Shown here one piece after another: positions 8,727 through 17,685 of a DNA stretch of 64,000 bases (position 1 is the first letter of the stretch; each line of letters starts with the position of its first letter). The notes beneath the pieces are model-generated. The model saw only the letters and a program-made list of their open reading frames with translations. It searched no databases and had not been told where the DNA came from. Source of the DNA: Jatrophihabitans sp964252635 (lineage in GTDB: Bacteria; Actinomycetota; Actinomycetes; Mycobacteriales; Jatrophihabitantaceae); contig NZ_CAXUNP010000009.1 of NCBI RefSeq assembly GCF_964252635.1, forward strand, positions 42,370 through 106,369, given 5' to 3'. Position numbers and translations under genes: made by a program.

Positions 8727-9920
8727 TCAGCTCGTCGGCTGCACCGTGTACTTGGCGTCGCTGGTCTTGGTGATGGTCACCCGGTAGGTCGCCTTGGCCG
8801 AGGTCGTGCACGTGAAGGTGGCGTCCTTCTTCACTGTGATGTCCTTGCCGTTGTTGCACGAGACGCCGCTGCGGCTGAACGTGCTGGCGATGTACTTCTC
8901 GACCGCGGTGTGGCTGAGCTTCTTGTCGGCGAAGGGTTTGAACACCGCGAAGATCAGCACCAGCGCGACGGCGACCACCACGACGACGGCGACGAGGGCG
9001 ATCAGCAGGCCCTTGCGACTCTTGCGCTCGGGCTGCGGCGTCGACGGGTAGGCACCGCCCTGGCCGTAGCCCTGCTGGCCGTAGCCCTGCTGGCCGTAGC
9101 CCTGCTGGCCGTAGGACTGCTGGCCCTGCCCGTAGTTCTGCTGGCCGTAGGACTGCTGGCCCTGCCCGTAGGACAGTTGGCCGTAGCCCTGCTGGCCCTG
9201 CCCGTAGGACTGTCGGCCGTAGCCCTGCTGGCCGTAGGACTGCTGGCCGTAGCCCTGCTGACCCTGTCCGTAGGACGGCTGGCCCTGGCCGTAGGACTGC
9301 GCACCATGGTTCTGCTGGGCCTGCTGGCCGTAGGACTGCTGGCCGAACGAGCCGCCGGCGGACAGCGCCGTCGTCTCGTGTCCAGAGTCCGGCCCGGCCG
9401 CGTCGCTCGGCTTGCTCCACGGGCTCGGCGCCGGGCCGGACCCCTGGGGTGACGGGCTCGGCCGCTGCTGGCTGCCCTGGTCCCCCCAGGAAGGCTGCTG
9501 CTGACCCTGCTGCTGATCGCCCTGCTGCCCCCAGGAGGGCTGCTGCGCATTCTGCTGCTGGCCGGCCTGCTGGCCGCCCTGCTGCCCGTAGGACTGCTGG
9601 CCGCTCTGCTGCCCGTAGGACTGCTGACCGCCCTGCTGCCCGTACGACGGCTGCTGGGCAGCCTGCTGCTGGCCGAACGGCGGCGGCGTGCCCTGGCCGG
9701 CGGCCTGGCCACCCGGAGTCGGATCACCGGCCAGTCGCGGCACCACCCGCGTCGCGTGGTCGTCGTCCTCCGCACCGGCATCGGACCGTGCGTCGGGCTC
9801 CTCGCGGGGGTTCTGTGCCTCGGGCGCAGGTGGCGGCGGCGGCCACGACTGCTGCTGCGGCGGCGTGTTCTGCGGCCACTGCTGGCCGGGGTTGCCGCCC
9901 TGGTTGCTCTGGTCGGACAT
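8727..9920 (-). CDS. DUF4333 membrane protein with long YGQ-rich low-complexity domain
   Basis: 397 aa from ATG 9920 (GAGGTG upstream). Residues 1 to about 295 are almost entirely Q, G, Y, S and P, with over 15 repeats of the type (Q/S)YGQ(Q/G). A basic stretch (PERKSRKG) precedes one TM helix (LLIALVAVVVVVAVALVLIF), and the C-terminal 70 residues are a DUF4333 domain with two conserved cysteines (VSCNN and TFTCTT). Topology should be N-in with the repeat domain cytoplasmic and DUF4333 outside. Equivalent to the Rv2091c position next to helY. Function unknown; the repeat domain resembles prion-like condensate-forming sequences. Confidence 0.85.
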   Translation of the reverse strand: MSDQSNQGGNPGQQWPQNTPPQQQSWPPPPPAPEAQNPREEPDARSDAGAEDDDHATRVVPRLAGDPTPGGQAAGQGTPPPFGQQQAAQQPSYGQQGGQQSYGQQSGQQSYGQQGGQQAGQQQNAQQPSWGQQGDQQQGQQQPSWGDQGSQQRPSPSPQGSGPAPSPWSKPSDAAGPDSGHETTALSAGGSFGQQSYGQQAQQNHGAQSYGQGQPSYGQGQQGYGQQSYGQQGYGRQSYGQGQQGYGQLSYGQGQQSYGQQNYGQGQQSYGQQGYGQQGYGQQGYGQGGAYPSTPQPERKSRKGLLIALVAVVVVVAVALVLIFAVFKPFADKKLSHTAVEKYIASTFSRSGVSCNNGKDITVKKDATFTCTTSAKATYRVTITKTSDAKYTVQPTS

Positions 9921-10054
9921 GCGCCACCTCACCGATCGGGTCGTTCGAGCCGCGATCACGGTAGCGCCTGGACCTACGCGGTGTCCGGGCCGACACCGTC
10001 CCGGCCGACATTCTGGGGCCACGTCGCCCTGGCCCGTGCTGTTCGGTCTGCAGG

Positions 10055-12784
10055 TCAGGGCTGCATGCTCTGCGCGACCACGCCGTGCCTGATGGCCGCG
10101 GCGGCGCTGCGGGCGACGGCGCCCACCGTGGACGCGCCGCCGTTCGGGCCGGGCGCGGCGGCGAGCTGCTCGAGCAGGTCCAGCACCTGCTTGCACCAGC
10201 GGATGAAGTCTCCGGCCGACAGCTCGTTGCCGCGTTCGGCAGCCACCCCGAGTACGCGGTCGAGACGCTCCTGCCGGGCCCAGCGGTACATGGCCCAGAC
10301 GAAGCCGAGCTGCGGCTCGCGGCTGGGCGGCAGCTGCCGCTGCTCCTCGACGTCCGCGAGGTCGGCCCAGATGCGTTCGGTGGCGGCCAGGGCGTCGCGC
10401 ACCGCCGAGCTGGGCATGGCGTCGACCAGCAACTCCTCGCGGCGCGCCTCGTACACCAGCGACGAGGCCACCGCGGCGAGCTCGGCCGGGTCGAGCCCGT
10501 CCCAGACCCCGGCGCGCAGACACTCGGCGGTGAGCAGGTCGGTCTCGGACCAGATGCGGGCCAGCTGCCGCCCGGCCGGCGTCGTCTCGTCGCCGTCGAG
10601 GTAGCCGCGCTCGTCGAGCAGGTCGCAGATCCGGTCGAACGTGCGGCCCAGCGAGCCGGTGCGGCCGTCGATGCGCCGGCGCAGCCCCTCGTTCTCGCGG
10701 GCCAGGCGGCTGTACCGCTCGCCCCAGCGGGCGTGCTGCTCGCGGTCGGTGCACTGGTGGCACGGGTGCGCCCGGAGCGCGCGTCGCAGCCGCTGGACCT
10801 CGGCGTCGCCGTCGCCGGTCACGTCCGCGCCCGCGCGCCGGGGCCGTCGCGGGACGTCGTCCGGCAGGTCCAGCGCACGCAGGCTCGACGCGAGGTCCCG
10901 ACGCTCCTGCGGTGAGCGGTGGTTGACGTGCTTGGGCACGCGCACCGAGCCCAGCACGTCCACTGCCATGGGGAAGTCGACGAGCGACAACCGACCCGAC
11001 CACCGGCCCTCGGTGACCACCAGCGGACGCGGATCGTCGCGCGGGGCGACCCCCGGGTCCAGAACCACCGCGAGCCCGGCGCGCCGACCGCGCGGCACCC
11101 GGATGACGTCCCCGCGCCGCAGCGCCTCCAGCGAGGCGGCGATCGCTCCACGCCGCTCCCGTGCACCCTCGCGGGCGAGCAGGGTCTCGCGCTCGCCGAG
11201 TCGCCGACGCAGGTCGGCGTACTCGGCGAAGTCACCGAGGTGGCACTGCATCTGCGCCGCATGCTGGCGCAGGGTCTCCTCGTTGCGCCGGATCTGGGCG
11301 AGCAGCCCGGCCACCCCGCGGTCGGCCTGGAACTGCGCGAACGACGCCTCGAGCAGGGTGCGGGCCTGGCCACGCCCCATCTGCCCGACGAGGTTGACGG
11401 CCATGTTGTACGACGGCCGGAACGACGAGCGCAGCGGATAGGTGCGGTTGGACGCGAGCCCGGCGACCCGCTGCGGATCGACGTCCGGCGACCAGACGAC
11501 GACGGCGTGCCCCTCGACGTCGATGCCGCGGCGACCGGCCCGGCCGGTCAGCTGGGTGTACTCCCCCGGCGTGACGTCGGCGTGCGACTCACCGTTGAAC
11601 TTCGTGAGCCGTTCGAGCACGACTGTACGGGCCGGCATGTTGATGCCCAGCGCCAACGTCTCGGTGGCGAACACGGCGCGGACCAGGCCGCGGACGAACA
11701 GTTCCTCGACGGTCTGCTTGAACGCCGGGATGAGCCCTGCGTGGTGGGCGGCCACGCCCCGACGCAACCCGTCGCGCCACTCCCAGTAACCCAGCACCTC
11801 GAGGTCCTCGCGAGGCACCTCGGCGGTGAGTTCGTCGACAACCTCGTCGATCTCCGTGCGCTCGTCCTCGTCGGTGAGCCACAGCCCCGCCCACACGCAC
11901 TGCTTGGCCGCGGCGTCGCACCCGGCCCGGCTGAAGATGAAGGTGATTGCCGGGAGCAGGCCCTCGCGGTCGAGGCGGGTGATGACGTCCGGTCGGTGCG
12001 GCGGTCGCCAGCCGCGTCCCCCGCGCCCGCCCCGCCGGTTGGGCACCGGGTCGACGTAGCGGGTGCGGTCGGCGACCTGGCGCAGCAGCTGCCCGTCGAC
12101 GGAACTGCCGTCGGGCCCGAACAGGTCGAACATCCGCGTGCCGACCAGGACGTGCTGCCACAGCGGCACCGGCCGCTCCTCGTGCACGATCACCCTCGTC
12201 TCGCCCCGCACCGACACCAGCCACTCGCCGAACTCCTCGGCGTTGCTGACCGTGGCCGACAGCGAGATCAGCCGCACCGCGGCCGGCAGGTGGATGATCA
12301 CTTCCTCCCACACGGCGCCGCGGAACCGGTCGCCGAGGTAGTGCACCTCGTCCATGACGACGTACCCGAGCCCGGCCAGCGCGGGGCTGCCGACGTAGAG
12401 CATGTTGCGCAGCACCTCGGTGGTCATCACGACCACGGGAGCGTCCGGGTTGATCGCGGTGTCGCCGGTCAGCAGCCCCACCTGTGCGGTGCCGTACCGG
12501 TCGACGAGGTCGTTGTACTTCTGGTTCGACAGCGCCTTGATCGGCGTCGTGTAGAAGCACTTCTGGTGCGCGGCGAGGGCCAGGTGAACGCCGAACTCCC
12601 CGACGACGGTCTTGCCGGCACCCGTGGGGGCGCAGACGAGCACCGAGTACCCGTCCTCCAGCGCCTCGCAGCCCTGCTCCTGGAACGGGTCGAGCGCGAA
12701 CGGCAGTTCGGCGCGGAAGTCGACGAGGATCGGGCGCCCCCGGCGGCGCCGGGACGCGGCGTACCGCTCACTCGGCGACGACAT
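10055..12784 (-). CDS. helY: DEAD/DEAH-box RNA helicase, Ski2/HelY type
   Basis: A 909-aa superfamily 2 helicase: motif I APTGAGKT, motif II MDEVHYLGD (DEVH), SATVSNAEE, ETLALGINMPA and motif VI TGRAGRRGID, followed by a Ski2-type insertion and a C-terminal DSHCT-like helical domain. It probably unwinds structured RNA or RNA/DNA in degradation or processing. ATG 12784 is preferred because GGAGG sits about 6 nt upstream; an in-frame GTG at 12793 overlaps that SD. It follows tatC by 46 bp in the order known from mycobacteria (pafB-pafC-tatA-tatC-helY). Confidence 0.93.
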   Translation of the reverse strand: MSSPSERYAASRRRRGRPILVDFRAELPFALDPFQEQGCEALEDGYSVLVCAPTGAGKTVVGEFGVHLALAAHQKCFYTTPIKALSNQKYNDLVDRYGTAQVGLLTGDTAINPDAPVVVMTTEVLRNMLYVGSPALAGLGYVVMDEVHYLGDRFRGAVWEEVIIHLPAAVRLISLSATVSNAEEFGEWLVSVRGETRVIVHEERPVPLWQHVLVGTRMFDLFGPDGSSVDGQLLRQVADRTRYVDPVPNRRGGRGGRGWRPPHRPDVITRLDREGLLPAITFIFSRAGCDAAAKQCVWAGLWLTDEDERTEIDEVVDELTAEVPREDLEVLGYWEWRDGLRRGVAAHHAGLIPAFKQTVEELFVRGLVRAVFATETLALGINMPARTVVLERLTKFNGESHADVTPGEYTQLTGRAGRRGIDVEGHAVVVWSPDVDPQRVAGLASNRTYPLRSSFRPSYNMAVNLVGQMGRGQARTLLEASFAQFQADRGVAGLLAQIRRNEETLRQHAAQMQCHLGDFAEYADLRRRLGERETLLAREGARERRGAIAASLEALRRGDVIRVPRGRRAGLAVVLDPGVAPRDDPRPLVVTEGRWSGRLSLVDFPMAVDVLGSVRVPKHVNHRSPQERRDLASSLRALDLPDDVPRRPRRAGADVTGDGDAEVQRLRRALRAHPCHQCTDREQHARWGERYSRLARENEGLRRRIDGRTGSLGRTFDRICDLLDERGYLDGDETTPAGRQLARIWSETDLLTAECLRAGVWDGLDPAELAAVASSLVYEARREELLVDAMPSSAVRDALAATERIWADLADVEEQRQLPPSREPQLGFVWAMYRWARQERLDRVLGVAAERGNELSAGDFIRWCKQVLDLLEQLAAAPGPNGGASTVGAVARSAAAAIRHGVVAQSMQP

Positions 12785-12830
12785 GCCCTCCACAGTAGGC
12801 GGGCGGACCCGACGGCCGGACCGACAGCCG

Positions 12831-13754
12831 TCAGGTCGTGTCGGACCACGCGTCGCCGGCGACGGGCAACGACCGCGGGATGGGGTCGACGACGGACGGC
12901 TCGTCGTCCTCGAGGTGCTGCTCGGCGCGCTCGATCGCCTTCCGGCGGGCCTTGCGGCGGTCGTGGACGACCGCGAACAGCACCGCGCCCTCGAAGAGCA
13001 CGACCATGGGCACGGCCATCGCGCACATCGTGAACGGGTCCGTGCTCGGGGTGGCGACCGCTGCGAACAGGAAGATCAGGAAGATCGCGATGCGCTGCGA
13101 CTTCTTCAGGATGCGGGCGGACAGCACGCCGGCCATGTTGGCCATCACCACGAGCAGCGGCAGTTCGAAGGCGGCGCCGAACACCACGAGCATCAGGGTG
13201 ACGAAGGAGATGTAGTCGTTGATCGTCAGCTGGGCCTGGGTGCCGTACCCGGACTGCTCGAGCAGCACCTGCAGGCCCTTGGACAGCACGGCGTAGGCCA
13301 GTGACATGCCTGCCGCGAACAGCACCGTCGAGACCGCGATGAACGAGATCGTGTAGCGGCGCTCGTTCTTGCGCAGGCCGGGGGTGATGAAGGCCCAGAT
13401 CTGGTACAGCCAGAACGGTGCGGTGAAGATCGCTCCGGTGATCACCGAGACCTTCAGGCGGGTGGTGAACCCGTCCAGCGCGCCGTGATAGATCAGAGCG
13501 CACTCGGGCGCGTCCTTACCCGCCGACACGACCCGGTACTTCTCGGGAACCGAGCAGTAGGGGTGCCGCAGGAACTCGAGCGTGTGCGGGTACAGGAACC
13601 ACCCGACGACCGCGCCGACGGCGATGAACACCAGCGCCCACACGATGCGACGTCGCAGCTCCCGCAGATGGTCCATGACGGCCATCCGGCCGTCCGGGGT
13701 CTTGGCCGGGCGCTGCTTCTTCGCCTTGCGCGTCCGCACCTGCTTGTCGACCAT
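12831..13754 (-). CDS. tatC: Sec-independent protein translocase TatC
   Basis: The multi-spanning receptor of the twin-arginine translocase; it binds RR signal peptides. The 307-aa protein shows the N-terminal MAVMDHLRELRRRI segment (conserved HL.ELR), six hydrophobic helices and the conserved loop AFITPGLRKNERR and FELPLL. The N-terminal 25 residues are Lys/Arg-rich, and the C-terminal tail after the last helix is charged and about 50 residues long. It lies in the pafBC-helY cluster. Window proteins likely to use Tat include the Rieske lipoprotein at 21096. Confidence 0.96.
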   Translation of the reverse strand: MVDKQVRTRKAKKQRPAKTPDGRMAVMDHLRELRRRIVWALVFIAVGAVVGWFLYPHTLEFLRHPYCSVPEKYRVVSAGKDAPECALIYHGALDGFTTRLKVSVITGAIFTAPFWLYQIWAFITPGLRKNERRYTISFIAVSTVLFAAGMSLAYAVLSKGLQVLLEQSGYGTQAQLTINDYISFVTLMLVVFGAAFELPLLVVMANMAGVLSARILKKSQRIAIFLIFLFAAVATPSTDPFTMCAMAVPMVVLFEGAVLFAVVHDRRKARRKAIERAEQHLEDDEPSVVDPIPRSLPVAGDAWSDTT

Positions 13755-13772
13755 CGGCGTCAGCCAGCCCTG

Positions 13773-13988
13773 TCAGCGCAGGCCGGCGGCGCTCAGGCGG
13801 GCCTGCGCGGCGGAGATCCCGCCCTGCAGGTCCACCAGCTGCCCGTTGAGCTCCTGCAGCTGCGCGAGGTCGCGCCGGAGCCGGCGGGCCTTCCAGCTCA
13901 GTTCGTAGGCGCAGAAGCCCAGCACGACGACGGCAACGACGGCCGCGCCGATCCAGGCACCGATCGGGATCCACTCCACGTGCAGCAC
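13773..13988 (-). CDS. Small single-TM protein with coiled-coil tail, in the usual tatA position
   Basis: 71 aa: a short N-terminus, one TM helix (IGAWIGAAVVAVVVLGFCAYEL, about residues 9-30), then a basic patch and a heptad-like amphipathic helix (RLRRDLAQLQELNGQLVDLQ). This is broadly the TatA layout (TM plus amphipathic helix) and the gene sits between pafC and tatC where tatA normally is. However, the TatA hinge (FG..LP) is absent, so I do not call it TatA. Gap to tatC 18 bp, to pafC 27 bp, so it is co-transcribed. Function unknown. Confidence 0.75.
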   Translation of the reverse strand: MLHVEWIPIGAWIGAAVVAVVVLGFCAYELSWKARRLRRDLAQLQELNGQLVDLQGGISAAQARLSAAGLR

Positions 13989-14015
13989 TCTACGTCGCCG
14001 CAGCCGTGAACAGCC

Positions 14016-14963
14016 CTACGTGTAGGCAGCAAGGGTGCGTACGGCCTCGGCGCGAACGTCCTCGGCCAGCCACTCGGGCGAGAGCACCTCGACCTGGCCC
14101 GCCGAACCGAGCACCAACGCCCGCACCCATCCGGGGTCGGCCACCCGCAACTCGATGCGCAGGCGGTCGCCGTCCTCGTGCAGGTTCTCGATGGCGTAGT
14201 AGTCGGCCACCCAGGCGTAGGCCGGGCCCAACCGCAGACCGACGAGCAGGTGCTCGACCGCGGGCTGGAACACCCCCTCGGAGAGGTCCCGCGGCTCGAC
14301 GCCGGCCGGCACCGAGGCCGGCTCGTCCAGTTCGACGACGTCCTCCATGCGGTCGAGCCGGAAGACGCGCATGCCCTCCACACGGCGGCACCACGCCTCG
14401 ACGTAGGTGTTGTCGTCGGCGACGAACATCCGCACCGGGTCGATGGTGCGCTCGGTGGTCTCGTCGCGGGAGGCGCTGTAGTACCGGATGCGCAGGGCGC
14501 GGCCGCGGTCGAAGGCGTTGCGGACGACCGGCAGCAGGCGCTCGGCGTCGTCGAGCTGCACCGCGACGGTCTCGTCGCGCACCGCCTCCCCCGCCACCGA
14601 CTCGACCTTGGCCAGCGCGCGTTGCACGGCGTCGGTGTCCGCCAGACCCGGCGTCTCGGCGAGGGTGCGCAGAGCCACCACGAGGGCCAGCGCCTCCTCG
14701 GCGGTCAACCGCAGGGGCCGCGACATACCCGCGTCGAAGACGACCTCGACGTTCTCGCCCTCGAAGGACAGGTCGATGAGGTCCCCCGGGCCGTGGCCGG
14801 GCAGCCCGCACATCCACAGCAGGGTCAGGTCGCGGCGCAACTGCGCGTCGGTGATCCCGAAATCGGCGGCGGCCTGCTCGACGCTGATGCCCGGGCGGGC
14901 CTGCAGGTACGGGACGAGGGCCAGCAGTCGGGGCAGGCGCTCCTCGTTGGAGTTGGTGGCCAT
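14016..14963 (-). CDS. pafC: PafC, WYL-domain transcriptional regulator
   Basis: Forms the PafBC activator with PafB, the main RecA/LexA-independent DNA-damage response regulator of actinobacteria. About 315 aa: an N-terminal winged helix (LVPYLQARPGISVEQAAADFGITDAQLRRDLTLL), a WYL domain (LRIRYYSASRDETTERTIDPVRMF) and the WCX extension. ATG 14963 overlaps the pafB stop as TGATG; a GTG at 14966 would give a GTGA overlap instead. Either way the two are tightly coupled, as expected for a heteromer. Confidence 0.93.
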   Translation of the reverse strand: MATNSNEERLPRLLALVPYLQARPGISVEQAAADFGITDAQLRRDLTLLWMCGLPGHGPGDLIDLSFEGENVEVVFDAGMSRPLRLTAEEALALVVALRTLAETPGLADTDAVQRALAKVESVAGEAVRDETVAVQLDDAERLLPVVRNAFDRGRALRIRYYSASRDETTERTIDPVRMFVADDNTYVEAWCRRVEGMRVFRLDRMEDVVELDEPASVPAGVEPRDLSEGVFQPAVEHLLVGLRLGPAYAWVADYYAIENLHEDGDRLRIELRVADPGWVRALVLGSAGQVEVLSPEWLAEDVRAEAVRTLAAYT

Positions 14964-15919
14964 CACCCCACCGGGCCCGCGACGGCACGCAGCCGCTCGA
15001 CGACCGCGGCGGCGAGGTCGGCGGGCTCGATCACCCGCGCTGCGGCGCCGCTGCCGGCCACCAACCGGGCCAGCCAGCCGGTGTCGGTGAAGTCCACCGT
15101 CAGCACCCCGTCGCGCTCGGAGCGGGCGATGCGGCGCAACTGGCCGGCGCCGCCCTCGCTGACCTGGATGCGCGCGACCCGGTCGCGCTCGGGTTGGGCG
15201 CCGGCCACCATGTCGAGCAGGTCGACGTGGTCGGGACGCTCGAACGCGCCGGGCCCGCCCACCGTCTGGACGCTGCCGATGATGCGGCCGAGCCGGAAGC
15301 TCCGCGGCTGGTCGCGGTCACGGTCGAAGCCGGCCACGTACCAGCGCCGGCGCCAGGACAGCACGCCCCACGGCTCGAGGGTGCGGGTCTCGGGCGCCGA
15401 AGACCCGGCCTTGGTGTAGTCGAACCGGACGACGGTGGCCGAGCGGGACGCGGCCAGCAGCGGCGGCAGCGCCGGGTCGCTGGCGTCGAGCTGGGGCACT
15501 GCTCCCGGCGCGTCGGCGGCGCGGACGTCGGTACCCGCCGCGCGCAGCTTGATCAGCGCCTGCCGGGCCGGCTCGCCGAGCGTGGCCGACTGCCAGAGCC
15601 GGGCGGCCAGGCCCACGGCCGCCGCTTCAGCCGCGTCGAACTCGATGGCCGGCAACTCGTAGTCGCGGCGCCGGATGCGGTACCCGTCCTCGGCATCGAA
15701 GTGGCTGTTGCGGCCGGTCTCGAGCGGGATGCCGAGGTCGCGCAGCTCGGCCTTGTCGCGCTCGAACATCCGCTTGAACGCCTCGTCCGTCGCCTTCGCA
15801 CCGTCGGCGGCCTCGTAGCCGGGCACGGCGTCGCGGATGCGCTCGGCGGTGAGGAACTGGCGGGTCGAGAGCAGGCAGATGACCAGGTTCACGAGTCGTT
15901 CCGCGCGCCGGGCTGCCAT
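14963..15919 (-). CDS. pafB: PafB, WYL-domain transcriptional regulator
   Basis: Partner of PafC in the mycobacterial-type DNA-damage response. From ATG 15919 the protein is 318 aa and opens AARRAERLVNLVICLLSTRQFLTAERIR, the normal PafB start; GAGGAC precedes it. An N-terminal winged helix is followed by a WYL domain (ATVVRFDYTKAGSSAPETRTLEPWGVLSWRRRWYVAGFD) and a C-terminal WCX-like domain. Longer in-frame starts (to 16039) add only Arg/Ala-rich residues. It lies 147 bp downstream of pafA. Confidence 0.93.
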   Translation of the reverse strand: MAARRAERLVNLVICLLSTRQFLTAERIRDAVPGYEAADGAKATDEAFKRMFERDKAELRDLGIPLETGRNSHFDAEDGYRIRRRDYELPAIEFDAAEAAAVGLAARLWQSATLGEPARQALIKLRAAGTDVRAADAPGAVPQLDASDPALPPLLAASRSATVVRFDYTKAGSSAPETRTLEPWGVLSWRRRWYVAGFDRDRDQPRSFRLGRIIGSVQTVGGPGAFERPDHVDLLDMVAGAQPERDRVARIQVSEGGAGQLRRIARSERDGVLTVDFTDTGWLARLVAGSGAAARVIEPADLAAAVVERLRAVAGPVG

Positions 15920-16066
15920 GTCCTCAAAGCTAATCCGCGCGCGCGGCCTGCGCTGCTCGGCACGCCTGGAACCCATGGGCCCGATCATTGCCGATCGGGC
16001 GGCTGCGCGGGTAACGGGTATCGAGGCTCGGCGCGTCACGACAGGTGTCCCGGCCGCAGCCGTGGC

Positions 16067-17425
16067 TCACATCGAGGCGATGAGCTTCTCGACCCGCTCG
16101 TCGACGCTGCGGAACGGGTCCTTGCACAGCACGGTGCGTTGCGCTTGGTCGTTGAGCTTGAGGTGGACCCAGTCGACGGTGAAGTCGCGGCGGCGTTCCT
16201 GGGCCCGCTTGATGAAGTCACCACGCAGCTTGGCCCGCGTGTTCTGCGGCGGCACGCTCTTGGCCTCGAAGATCTCCAGGTCGTTGACGACCCGTTCGAC
16301 CGCGCCCTTGCGCTGCAGCAGGTAGTACAGCCCGCGGGTGCGCGAGATGTCGTGATAGGCGAGATCCAGCTGGGCGACCCGGGGTGAGCTCAGCGGCAGG
16401 TCGTGCTTGGCGCGGTAGCGCTCGATGAGCTGGTACTTCGTCGCCCAGTCGATCTCGCGGTCGATGAGGGTGAGGTCCTGCTTCTCGACGGCGTCCAGGG
16501 TGCGGCCCCAGAGCTCGAGCACCCGCTTCGACGACGCGTCCTCACCGGTGCGGGCCACGAAGTCGACGGCCTTGGTGTAGTACTCGCGCTGGATCTGCAG
16601 GGCCGACGCGCTGCGCCCGGCGGCCAGCCGCACGGCGCGGGTGCCGGTGAGGTCGTGGCTGATCTCGCGGATGGCGCGGATCGGGTTCTCCAGCGTCAGG
16701 TCGTTGAACTGCACGCCGTTCTCGATCATGCGCAGGACGAGGTCGGCCGACCCGACCTTGAGGAAGGTGGTCGACTCGTTCATGTTCGAGTCACCGACGA
16801 TGACGTGCAGGCGGCGGTAGCGCTCGGCGTCGGCGTGCGGCTCGTCGCGCGTGTTGATGATCGGTCGGCTGCGCGTGGTGGCCGAGCTGACGCCCTCCCA
16901 GATGTGCTCGGCACGCTGGCTCACGCAGTACACGGCGCCGCGGGGGGTCTGCAGCACCTTGCCCGCACCGCAGATCAGCTGGCGGGTGACCAGGAACGGG
17001 ATGAGCACGTCGGCGAGACGGCTGAACTCGCCGTGCCGGCCGACCAGGAAGTTCTCGTGGCAGCCGTAGGAGTTGCCGGCCGAGTCGGTGTTGTTCTTGA
17101 ACAGGTAGATGTCGCCGGCGATGCCCTCGTCGTGCAGGCGCTTCTCGGCGTCCACCACGAGGCCCTCGAGCACGCGCTCGCCGGCCTTGTCGTGCGCCAC
17201 CAGGCTTTCCAGCGAGTCGCACTCCGGGGTGGCGTACTCGGGGTGGCTCCCGACGTCCAGGTAGAGCCGCGCACCGTTCTTGAGGAAGACGTTCGACGAG
17301 CGGCCCCAGGACACGACCCGACGGAAGAGGTAGCGCGCAACCTCGTCCGGCGACAGCCGGCGCTGACCGTGGAACGTGCACGTGACGCCGTACTCGTTCT
17401 CCAGGCCGAGGATCCGCTTGTGCAT
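16067..17425 (-). CDS. pafA: Pup-protein ligase PafA
   Basis: Conjugates the C-terminal glutamate of Pup to substrate lysines with ATP. 452 aa, the same length as the mycobacterial enzyme, starting MHKRILGLENEYGV. The glutamine-synthetase-like core is well conserved, with YLDVGSHPEYATPEC (nucleotide and base region), NNTDSAGNSYGCHENFLV and HVIVGDSNMNESTTFLK. It heads the pafA-pafB-pafC-tatC-helY series. In this window it is about 4.2 kb from prcA, with alkane and ECF sigma genes in between. Confidence 0.97.
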   Translation of the reverse strand: MHKRILGLENEYGVTCTFHGQRRLSPDEVARYLFRRVVSWGRSSNVFLKNGARLYLDVGSHPEYATPECDSLESLVAHDKAGERVLEGLVVDAEKRLHDEGIAGDIYLFKNNTDSAGNSYGCHENFLVGRHGEFSRLADVLIPFLVTRQLICGAGKVLQTPRGAVYCVSQRAEHIWEGVSSATTRSRPIINTRDEPHADAERYRRLHVIVGDSNMNESTTFLKVGSADLVLRMIENGVQFNDLTLENPIRAIREISHDLTGTRAVRLAAGRSASALQIQREYYTKAVDFVARTGEDASSKRVLELWGRTLDAVEKQDLTLIDREIDWATKYQLIERYRAKHDLPLSSPRVAQLDLAYHDISRTRGLYYLLQRKGAVERVVNDLEIFEAKSVPPQNTRAKLRGDFIKRAQERRRDFTVDWVHLKLNDQAQRTVLCKDPFRSVDERVEKLIASM

Positions 17426-17617
17426 ACCTTGCAGAGTAACCACGCGATGCCGGACGGGCGGGCACGACGGGGCCGTCGGGACGAGTGGCGACGGCGCCCG
17501 CCGACCACGGTGATGCGGTCGTCCGAACCGCCGCGCTCCGGGTCCGTCGACGGTGTGCGGACGCACGGGTTCCGACCCGTGTGCGCGCGCACCGCCGTTT
17601 ACCCGTGACGGCCCGTC

Positions 17618-17646
17618 TTTACAATCAGACGTCTTCTGTCTAACCT
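17618..17646 (+). promoter_or_regulatory. Probable alkB promoter with dyad in the spacer
   Basis: TTTACA (17618-17623), exactly 17 bp, then TAACCT (17641-17646), about 40 bp before the alkB ATG. The spacer holds a CAGA-N5-TCTG dyad (17626-17638), a possible operator for the TetR regulator encoded in the same operon. The promoter is read from spacing and hexamers only. Confidence 0.5.
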
Positions 17647-17685
17647 CTGGATTCACCGGCTTGCCGTGTCAACCGAGGAGGCAGC

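Noticed and set aside
9050..9660. Regular repeats resembling a CRISPR array
   Set aside because: The repeats are in frame and encode YGQ units of the DUF4333 protein; there are no spacers or cas genes.
13773..13988. Annotation as tatA from its position
   Set aside because: The conserved FG..LP hinge is missing.
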